From Kitasatospora papulosa (GTDB lineage: Bacteria > Actinomycetota > Actinomycetes > Streptomycetales > Streptomycetaceae), in the NCBI RefSeq assembly GCF_000717245.1, contig NZ_JNYQ01000013.1, forward strand, positions 1 to 64,000: a stretch of 64,000 bases of DNA, given 5' to 3'. The position numbers and the translations under genes were made by a program. Numbering within the stretch: position 1 is the stretch's first letter; every line of letters starts with the position of its first letter. The notes beneath the pieces are model-generated. The model saw nothing but the letters and a program-made list of their open reading frames with translations, had not been told where the DNA came from and did not search any database. Shown piece by piece: positions 57,793 to 64,000 of the stretch.

Positions 57793-59103
57793 TCAGGTGA
57801 TCTTGACGGGGTTCACGATGTCGGCGACGAGGACCAGCAGCGTGAAGCAGATGAAGATACCCGCGACCACATAGGCGACGGGCATGAGCTTCGCCACGTC
57901 GAACGGTCCGGGGTCGGGCCGCCGGAAGACCTTGGCCACGTTGCGGCGCAGGGCTTCCCAGAGCGCACCGGCGATGTGTCCGCCGTCCAGCGGCAGCAGG
58001 GGCAGCATGTTGAAGAGGAACAGCGAGAGGTTGAAGCCGGCCAGGAGGAACAGCATCATCGCGACCTGGTTCTGCGCCGGGATGTCGAGGTTCATCACCT
58101 CGCCGCCGATCCTGGCCGCGCCGACCACGCCGACCGGCGAGTCGTCGGCGCGCTCCCCGTCGCCGAAGGCCGCGCTCCACAGATCGGGGATCTTCGAGGG
58201 CAGGGCGATGATCGAGTCGACGCCGTTCTCGATCATGTCGCCCATGCGGACGACGGAGTCGCCGAAGGAGAGCGGCAGGATCTCGGTGTTGGCGGCGAAG
58301 CCGAGGTAGCCGGCGGTGACGTACTTGCCGGGGACCACCTCGCCGTCGGCGTCCTTCCGCGCGACGGTGTTCTCCTGCAGCACGGCGTGCAGGGTCTGCT
58401 CCTTGCCGTCACGCTCCACGGTGAGGGTGGCCGGGCCGACGGTCTGCCGGATGCGGTCCGAGAGCGTCGCCCAGTCGTCGACCCGCTGCCCGTCGAAGGC
58501 GACGATCCTGTCACCCTCCCGCAGGCCGGCGGCCTTGGCGGGCGAGACCGGGTCGGAGGCCTTGCAGGTGTCGCGCTTCTCGCTCTGCTCGATCACGCAC
58601 CGCTGGACGCCCGCGACCTCGGTGGTCTGGGTCTGGAAGCCGAAGGTCATGGCCACGCCCATGAAGATCGCGACGGCCAGGACCAGGTTCATGAACGGCC
58701 CGGCGAACATCACGATCACGCGCTTCCAGGGCTTGCGCGTGTAGAACAGCCGCGACTCGTCACCCGGCTGGAGCTCCTCGAAGGCGGCGGACCTGGCGTC
58801 CTCGATCATCCCGCGCCAGGGAGAGGTGGAGCGTGCCTCCAGCCGGCCGTCGGGCCCCGGGGGGAACATGCCGATCATGCGGATGTAGCCGCCGGCCGGG
58901 ATGGCCTTGATGCCGTACTCGGTGTCGCCCTTCCTGCGCGACCAGATCGTCGGGCCGAAGCCGACCATGTACTGCGGCACCCTGATGCCGAAGAGCTTGG
59001 CCGTCGACAGGTGGCCCAGTTCGTGCCAGGCGATCGAGAACAGCAGACCCACGGCGAAGATGGCGATCCCCAGGACCGTCATCAGGATCGTCGTCATGCT
59101 CAT
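57793..59103 (-). CDS. rseP: Site-2 protease family membrane metalloprotease (RseP-like)
   Basis: RseP/RasP proteins cut transmembrane segments, releasing anti-sigma factors or signal peptide remnants. The 436-residue protein has HELGH (27-31) in the first helix, a PDZ domain in the middle (DPVSPAKAAGLREGDRIVAFDG), and the second zinc motif LPLDGGH near the C-terminus, between several membrane helices. I chose ATG 59103, which overlaps the dxr stop as ATGA and has GGAGG upstream. Substrate unknown. Confidence 0.94.
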   Translation of the reverse strand: MSMTTILMTVLGIAIFAVGLLFSIAWHELGHLSTAKLFGIRVPQYMVGFGPTIWSRRKGDTEYGIKAIPAGGYIRMIGMFPPGPDGRLEARSTSPWRGMIEDARSAAFEELQPGDESRLFYTRKPWKRVIVMFAGPFMNLVLAVAIFMGVAMTFGFQTQTTEVAGVQRCVIEQSEKRDTCKASDPVSPAKAAGLREGDRIVAFDGQRVDDWATLSDRIRQTVGPATLTVERDGKEQTLHAVLQENTVARKDADGEVVPGKYVTAGYLGFAANTEILPLSFGDSVVRMGDMIENGVDSIIALPSKIPDLWSAAFGDGERADDSPVGVVGAARIGGEVMNLDIPAQNQVAMMLFLLAGFNLSLFLFNMLPLLPLDGGHIAGALWEALRRNVAKVFRRPDPGPFDVAKLMPVAYVVAGIFICFTLLVLVADIVNPVKIT

Positions 59104-60353
59104 GCGTGCGCCTCCGCTGTCGCTGCCGCCGAGAGTTCGCGAGCCCTGGAACGGGCCCAGGTCTCCGCTTCGAGGACGTCCGCGACCGTCAGTGAAGTTC
59201 CCGTGGCGGGGGTGCCGTGTTCGGCCACCACGGATGTGACCGTATCCATGATTCCGTTGAACGGCAGCCGTCCCGCGAGGAAGGCGTCGACACACTCCTC
59301 GTTGGCCGCGTTGAAGACCGCGGGCGCGGTGCCGCCGAGGGTGCCCACGTGCCGGGCGAGCCCGACGGACGGGAACGCCTCGGTGTCGAGCGGGAAGAAC
59401 TCCCAGCTGGAGGCCTTCGTCCAGTCGAACGCGGGGGCCGCGTCCGGGACCCGCTCGGGCCAGCCGAGACCGATGGCGATGGGGCCGCCCATGTCGGGCG
59501 GGGTCGCCTGGGCGAGGGTCGAGCCGTCGGTGAACTCCACCATCGAGTGAACGTACGACTGGGGGTGGACCACGACGTCGATCCGGTCGAAGGGGATGTC
59601 GTAGAGCAGATGCGCCTCGATGACCTCCAGGCCCTTGTTGACCAGGGTCGCGGAGTTGACCGTGATGACCGGTCCCATGGCCCAGGTCGGGTGTGCCAGG
59701 GCCTGCTCGCGGGTGACGTCGGCCAGCTCGGCGCGCGTCCGCCCGCGGAACGGGCCGCCGGACGCGGTCACGACGAGCTTGCGCACGTCGGCGCGCTTGC
59801 CCGCGGCGAGCGCCTGGAAGAGCGCGGCGTGCTCGGAGTCGACCGGGATGATCTGGCCGGGGGCCGCCAGCGCCTTGACCAGGGGGCCGCCGACGATCAG
59901 CGACTCCTTGTTGGCCAGGGCGAGGGTGCGGCCCGCCTTCAGCGCGGCGAGCGTGGGGGCGAGGCCGATCGAGCCGGTGATCCCGTTCAGCACGGTGTGG
60001 CAGTCGCTGCCCGCGAGATCCGTGGCGGCGTCGGGACCGGCCAGGATCTCGGGGAGCGGCTCGCCCTGCCCGTAGACCTCGCGCAGGGCCTCGCGGAGCG
60101 CAGGCACCTTGTCCCCGTCGGCGACCGCGACCGTGCGGACGCGCAGCTGCCGCGCCTGCTCGGCCAGGAGCCGGACCCTGCCGCCCGCGGCGGAGAGCGC
60201 GGTGACGCGGAAACGGCCGGGGTTGCGCAGGACCAGGTCGATGGCCTGGGTGCCGATGGACCCGGTGGAGCCGAGGATCACCAGATCGCGGCGGCCTTCG
60301 GCGGCGTCGAAGACGAGATGCGGATCGGCGAGGGGTGCGGGGCTGTCGCTCAT
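59100..60353 (-). CDS. dxr: 1-deoxy-D-xylulose 5-phosphate reductoisomerase
   Basis: Dxr (IspC) makes methylerythritol phosphate, the committed step of the MEP pathway. The 417-residue protein has the NADPH motif LGSTGSIGTQA, NKESLIVGG, the substrate-binding SEHAALFQ and TASGGPFRG, and NKGLEVIEAHLL. I chose ATG 60353 (MSDSPAP) over ATG 60362 because homologues begin there. It is translationally coupled to rseP. The terpene synthase in this window would draw on this pathway's products. Confidence 0.95.
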   Translation of the reverse strand: MSDSPAPLADPHLVFDAAEGRRDLVILGSTGSIGTQAIDLVLRNPGRFRVTALSAAGGRVRLLAEQARQLRVRTVAVADGDKVPALREALREVYGQGEPLPEILAGPDAATDLAGSDCHTVLNGITGSIGLAPTLAALKAGRTLALANKESLIVGGPLVKALAAPGQIIPVDSEHAALFQALAAGKRADVRKLVVTASGGPFRGRTRAELADVTREQALAHPTWAMGPVITVNSATLVNKGLEVIEAHLLYDIPFDRIDVVVHPQSYVHSMVEFTDGSTLAQATPPDMGGPIAIGLGWPERVPDAAPAFDWTKASSWEFFPLDTEAFPSVGLARHVGTLGGTAPAVFNAANEECVDAFLAGRLPFNGIMDTVTSVVAEHGTPATGTSLTVADVLEAETWARSRARELSAAATAEAHA

Positions 60354-60507
60354 GGACCCCATTGTTGCCGCATCCGCTGTGTGCGCCGACAGCGCGCCCC
60401 CGCCGGGACGTGCCTCGGGCCTGTCCGGCACGGCATTTCCTTCCGGGCCGGAGCGCGGGACGGTGAGGCACGGGCCACCTCGGCCCGCCCCGCACCCGGG
60501 CGCACCG

Positions 60508-61752
60508 TCATTCCCCGGCGGAGCTCCGCTCCACGAACGCGGCGAACTCCTCGTGGAAGCGGGGGAAGGTCTTCCGTACGCAGCCGGGGTCGTCGTAGCT
60601 CATGCCGGGCGTGCGCAGACCGGCGACGGCGAAGGACATCACGATGCGGTGGTCGCCGTGGGTGGCGATCTCCGTGGGGCGCGGGGTGCCGGGGTGGATC
60701 TCGATCCAGTCGGGTCCGGTGCGCACGGTGATGCCCATGCTCCGCAGGTTCTGGGCGCAGGCCTCCAGCCGGTCGCACTCCTTCACCCGGGTGTTGGCGA
60801 CGTCCTCGATGCGCACCGGCGACGAGGCGTACGGGGCGATCGCCGCGAGGGTCGGCATGGTGTCGGAGATGTCGCGCATGTTGACCGTCAGACCGGCGAG
60901 CCGGCCGTCGGACCGTACGGTCGTGGAGTCCGAGGTCGTCCGGACGTCGGCGTCCATGCGGCGCAGCACCTCGGTGAAGCGGAGGTCCCCCTGGAGGGCG
61001 CCCGTGCCGAGGCCGGGGACGGTGACCTCCCGTCCGGTGAGCGCCGCGGCGGCGAAGAAGTAGCTCGCGGTGGACGCGTCGGGCTCGATCGCGTAGGTGG
61101 TGGCGCGGTAGCCGCCCGGGGGGACGGTGAAGGTGTTCCCCTCCCGGACCACCTCGACCCCGAAGCCGCGCATCATCGCGAGGGTGATCTCGACGTACGG
61201 CGCCGAGACCAGCTCCGTGACCTCGATCCGGAGGCCCTCGGCGGTGAGCGGTCCGAGCATCAGCAGGGCGGTGAGGTACTGGGACGACTCCCCCGCGTCG
61301 AGGGTGAGTCCGCCGCCCTTGACGCCCGATGCCTGGATGGTCAGCGGGTGGTGGCCCTCCGCGCCGTCGTGGCGCAGGTCGACTCCCAGGGTGCGCAGGG
61401 CCTCGGTGAGGGGCGCGAGGGGGCGGCGGCGCATCTGCGCGGAGGCGTCGAAGCGGTAGGTGCCGGACGCCGCGGCCGCGGCGAGCGTCGGAAGGAAGCG
61501 CGCGGTGGTGGCGCCGTCGCGGCAGTGGACCTCGGCGTCGGCGGCCGCGGGCCCCGAGGGGCGTCCCTCGATGTGCCACCGGTCCGGCTCCCGGACCACT
61601 GCGTAGCCGAGGCGGGTCAGTCCCTCGGTGAAACCCTCGGTGTCGTCCGAGTGCAGGGGGCGCAGGAGGGTGGTGGTGCCGTCCGCCGCGGCAGCCAGGA
61701 AGAGGGCGCGGGCGGTGACGGACTTGGAGCCGGGGATGTCGATGACGGTCAC
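60508..61752 (-). CDS. aroA: 3-phosphoshikimate 1-carboxyvinyltransferase-like protein
   Basis: The 414-residue protein has the EPSP synthase architecture: PGSKSVTARALFLAA, the RRRPLAPL segment, GESSQYLTALLM, KECDRLEA and GDHRIVMSFAVAGL. EPSP synthase joins shikimate 3-phosphate and phosphoenolpyruvate. The phosphoenolpyruvate-binding loop, usually NAGTAxR, reads DGATTAR, so the Gly is Ala, and KE(S/T)DRL reads KECDRL. It resembles a divergent paralogue more than the usual Streptomyces AroA; a specialised role is possible. GTG start at 61752 with a weak ribosome binding site. Confidence 0.85.
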   Translation of the reverse strand: MTVIDIPGSKSVTARALFLAAAADGTTTLLRPLHSDDTEGFTEGLTRLGYAVVREPDRWHIEGRPSGPAAADAEVHCRDGATTARFLPTLAAAAASGTYRFDASAQMRRRPLAPLTEALRTLGVDLRHDGAEGHHPLTIQASGVKGGGLTLDAGESSQYLTALLMLGPLTAEGLRIEVTELVSAPYVEITLAMMRGFGVEVVREGNTFTVPPGGYRATTYAIEPDASTASYFFAAAALTGREVTVPGLGTGALQGDLRFTEVLRRMDADVRTTSDSTTVRSDGRLAGLTVNMRDISDTMPTLAAIAPYASSPVRIEDVANTRVKECDRLEACAQNLRSMGITVRTGPDWIEIHPGTPRPTEIATHGDHRIVMSFAVAGLRTPGMSYDDPGCVRKTFPRFHEEFAAFVERSSAGE

Positions 61753-61782
61753 GGGCGTCCACTTTGCCCTGTGTCAGGCGTG

Positions 61783-61821
61783 CCCGTGGGGCGCGTCCAG
61801 GCAGTGGACGCGCCCCACGGG
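61783..61821 (-). terminator. Hairpin terminator of the acyl-CoA dehydrogenase gene
   Basis: A perfect 17-bp stem (61783-61799 with 61805-61821) with a 5-base loop lies just past the acyl-CoA dehydrogenase stop on the minus strand and before the aroA-like gene. Confidence 0.85.
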
Positions 61822-61829
61822 TGCCGGGT

Positions 61830-63779
61830 TCAGCGGATGGTGCGATGGACGTCGTCGCCGGTGGCCGGGCCGGGAGAGGCGTCGGCGATCCAGGGGCCGT
61901 CGCCGCTGGGGTCGATGACTCCCTCCTCCAGCCAGGTGTAGGTCCCGGAGAGGACTCCGTCGACGACGCGCTTGTCGATCTCGTCGGTGTTGGACCACAG
62001 CCGGCCGAAGAGCTCCTCCACCCGGATCCTGGCCTGCCGGCAGAACACGTCGGCGAGCTGGTACGCCTCGCGTCCGTGGTCGTCGTCGGCCCGCAGGTGC
62101 TCCGCCCGGACGCAGGCGGCGCTCATCGCGAAGAGTTCGGCGCCGATGTCGACGATCCGGCCGAGGAAGCCCTGCTTGGTCTCCATGCGGCCCTGCCAGC
62201 GGGACATCGCGTAGAAGGTCGAGCGGGCCAGCTTCCGGGAGGAGCGCTCGACGTACCGCAGGTGCGCGGAGAGGTCGGGATGCCCCGGGACGCGGAACTC
62301 GGCGTAGGCGCTCGGAAGTTGGCCGGGGCCGCTGACCAGCTTGGGGAGCCAGCGCGCGTAGAAGCCGGCGGCGTTGGCGCCCGCCCTCGCCTTGTCGGAG
62401 AGCGGCTTGTCGGGGTCGATGATGTCGCCGGCGACCTTGAGGTGGGCGTCGACGGCCTCGCGGGCGATCAGCAGGTGCATGATCTCCGTGGAGCCCTCGA
62501 AGATCCGGTTGATCCGCATGTCGCGGAGCATCTGCTCGGCGGGGACGGCGCGTTCACCGCGGGCCGCGAGCGAGGCGGCGGTCTCGAAGCCGCGTCCGCC
62601 GCGGATCTGGACGAGCTCGTCGGAGATCAGCCAGCCCATCTCGGAGCCGTACAGCTTGGCGAGCGCGGCCTCGATGCGGATGTCGTTGCGGCTCTCGTCG
62701 GCCATCTGCGAGGAGAGGTCGACGACCGCTTCGAGGGCGAAGGTGGTGGCGGCGATGAAGGAGATCTTCGCCCCGACCGCCTCGTGGCGGGCGACGGCCC
62801 TGCCCCACTGCTCGCGGACCCCCGCCCATTCACGGGCGATCTTCAGCGACCACTTGCCGACGCCGACGCACATGGCGGGCAGCGAGAGCCGCCCGGTGTT
62901 CAGCGTGGTGAGAGCGATCTTGAGACCGGCGCCCTCGGGGCCGATCCGGTTCGCCGCCGGGACACGGACCTGGTGGAAGCGGGTCAGGCCGTTCTCGATG
63001 CCGCGCAGCCCCATGAAGGCGTTGCGGTGCTCCACGGTGATGCCCGGGGAGTCGGCCTCGACGACGAAGGCGGTGATGCCGCCCCTGTGCCCCTCGGAGG
63101 CGGGGACCCGGGCCATGACCACGAGCAGGTCGGCCACGACGCCGTTGGTCGTCCAGAGCTTCACACCGTCCAGGACGTAGTCGCCCCCGTCGTCGGGCAC
63201 CGCCGTGGTGGCGAGACGGGCCGGGTCGGATCCGACGTCGGGTTCGGTGAGCAGGAAGGCGGAGATGTCGGTCCGCGCGAGGCGGGGCAGGAAGGCGTCC
63301 TTCTGCTCCTGGGTGCCGAACATCTTCAGCGGCTGCGGTACGCCGATGGACTGGTGGGCTGAGAGCAGCGCGCCGATCGAGGGGTTCGCCGAACCGGCCA
63401 GCGCGAGAGCCTTGTTGTAGTAGACCTGGGTCAGGCCCAGGCCTCCGTACTTGGTCTCGATCTTCATGCCGAGGGCGCCGAGTTCCTTGAGGCCGTTGAT
63501 CACCTCGTCGGGGATCCGGGCCTCGCGCTCGATGAGGGCGCCGTCGACCCTGGTCTCGCAGAATTCGCGCAGCCGGGCGAGGAAGGCCTCGCCGCGCCGT
63601 ACATCGTCCGGGGCCGGCTGGGGGTGGGGGTGGATCAGGTCCAGCCGGAAGCGCCCGAGGAAGAGTTCCTTGGCGAAACTCGGCTTGCGCCAGTCCTGTT
63701 CACGTGCGGCCTCGGCCACCTGCCGCGCTTCGCGCTCGGTGACCTTGGGGGCCTGGGGGATGTCGGATGGGGCGGACAT
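61830..63779 (-). CDS. Long-chain-type acyl-CoA dehydrogenase with C-terminal extension
   Basis: The 649-residue flavoprotein carries the acyl-CoA dehydrogenase core: AFLLTEPDVGSDPA (FAD/substrate loop), KLWTTNG, and FEGSTEIMHLLI, whose Glu is in the catalytic-base position used by long-chain-type members. An N-terminal helical extension and about 170 extra C-terminal residues make it longer than the usual 380-400, similar to VLCAD/ACAD9-type proteins. It should oxidise acyl-CoA at alpha-beta. It has its own upstream region and terminator. Confidence 0.93.
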   Translation of the reverse strand: MSAPSDIPQAPKVTEREARQVAEAAREQDWRKPSFAKELFLGRFRLDLIHPHPQPAPDDVRRGEAFLARLREFCETRVDGALIEREARIPDEVINGLKELGALGMKIETKYGGLGLTQVYYNKALALAGSANPSIGALLSAHQSIGVPQPLKMFGTQEQKDAFLPRLARTDISAFLLTEPDVGSDPARLATTAVPDDGGDYVLDGVKLWTTNGVVADLLVVMARVPASEGHRGGITAFVVEADSPGITVEHRNAFMGLRGIENGLTRFHQVRVPAANRIGPEGAGLKIALTTLNTGRLSLPAMCVGVGKWSLKIAREWAGVREQWGRAVARHEAVGAKISFIAATTFALEAVVDLSSQMADESRNDIRIEAALAKLYGSEMGWLISDELVQIRGGRGFETAASLAARGERAVPAEQMLRDMRINRIFEGSTEIMHLLIAREAVDAHLKVAGDIIDPDKPLSDKARAGANAAGFYARWLPKLVSGPGQLPSAYAEFRVPGHPDLSAHLRYVERSSRKLARSTFYAMSRWQGRMETKQGFLGRIVDIGAELFAMSAACVRAEHLRADDDHGREAYQLADVFCRQARIRVEELFGRLWSNTDEIDKRVVDGVLSGTYTWLEEGVIDPSGDGPWIADASPGPATGDDVHRTIR

Positions 63780-63828
63780 GAGGAGCTCACCTCGCCGCGA
63801 GTCGGGATATGGGTCGGGCCGTACGCGT

Positions 63829-63838
63829 ACCGATCGGT
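63829..63838. promoter_or_regulatory. Short palindrome upstream of the acyl-CoA dehydrogenase gene
   Basis: The perfect palindrome ACCGATCGGT lies 50 bases before the acyl-CoA dehydrogenase start and 60 bases before a divergent open frame. It could be part of a repressor site, but ten bases in GC-rich DNA is weak evidence. Confidence 0.25.
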
Positions 63839-63897
63839 GTCACTTGTCCGTATCTACCCGATCTACGCCGCCCCCACCACCCTGTGAGGAGCTCCCG

Positions 63898-64000
63898 GTG
63901 GCCCGTGGGAGCGGCCCACCCGTGGAGTGGTCAGGACCCCGGACTTCCGAAGCCGGCCGGGGCGGCTCGGCCGCTCGGGCTACCCGCTCGGTCGCCGGGA
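63898..64000 (+). CDS. Possible start of a divergent gene, cut by the window edge
   Basis: GTG at 63898 follows GAGGAG at suitable spacing and opens a frame without stop to the window end (34 codons). It begins MARGSGPPVEW and is rich in Gly, Arg, Ser and Ala; no domain can be recognised from this piece. It would diverge from the acyl-CoA dehydrogenase gene and share its promoter region. Confidence 0.3.
   Translation, partial: MARGSGPPVEWSGPRTSEAGRGGSAARATRSVAG

Noticed and set aside
59104..60495. Extension of the rseP frame across dxr
   Set aside because: The residues are antisense-like and dxr is clear in another frame of the same strand; RseP begins at the overlapping ATG.

Overview
The window is a high-GC actinobacterial chromosome segment, almost certainly from a Streptomyces or a very close relative. 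The evidence is third-position GC bias, many GTG and TTG starts, a BldB-type developmental protein, a TTA (bldA-type) codon in a specialised-metabolism gene, and gene orders typical of the Streptomyces core. I found no rRNA, tRNA, CRISPR array, transposase or phage gene.

Layout. (1) 1-10404 holds core genes: RNase J, dapA and thyX (minus strand), two small membrane-protein genes on the plus strand, then a minus-strand series rpsO-pnp-M16 peptidase-dapB-membrane TPR-like protein, with structured RNA between rpsO and pnp. (2) 10594-31673 is a complete ESX-type (type VII) secretion locus: eccD, eccC, an esx pair, two mycosins, a helical pair with a low-complexity tail, eccB, eccE, an unknown 236-residue protein, a BldB-like DUF397 protein and a 1000-residue Pro/Gln-rich MinD-like ATPase resembling EspI. 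A class I terpene synthase with a TTA codon and a decayed VOC-family gene sit between eccC and the esx genes. (3) 31871-37810 is a peptide-type ABC importer operon with translational overlaps at three junctions; its binding protein appears to have a C-terminal membrane anchor. (4) 37807-38913 is an XdhC-type protein. (5) 38990-50846 is the ribF / large degenerate NTPase / truB / rbfA / ylxP / infB / ylxR / nusA / rimP translation and transcription cluster. (6) 51018-52991 is a plus-strand trio: Tat-type lipoprotein, DUF4439 protein and a pseudokinase-like APH(6) protein. (7) 53046-63779 is proS, two GNAT proteins, ispG-rseP-dxr, an EPSP-synthase-like gene and a long acyl-CoA dehydrogenase.

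How the genes work together. The ESX genes supply the membrane channel (EccB, EccC, EccD, EccE), membrane-anchored mycosin proteases and secreted helical substrates. The EspI-like ATPase and BldB-like protein at the end of the plus-strand arm are candidates for linking secretion to energy status or development. The core parts supply lysine and peptidoglycan precursors (dapA, dapB), thymidylate (thyX), isoprenoid precursors (dxr, ispG), flavins (ribF), RNA turnover (RNase J, PNPase) and ribosome assembly and initiation (rimP, rbfA, infB, truB).

Most unusual points: the terpene synthase inside the ESX locus; the ESX helical pair with a long Gly/Ser/Pro tail ending in a distinct charged terminus; a 1181-residue protein that has lost key residues of both a trypsin-like domain and a Walker A motif; an APH-like protein lacking its catalytic residues; and several very long perfect hairpins at gene borders. 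All calls come from reading the sequence; no database search or folding program was run.
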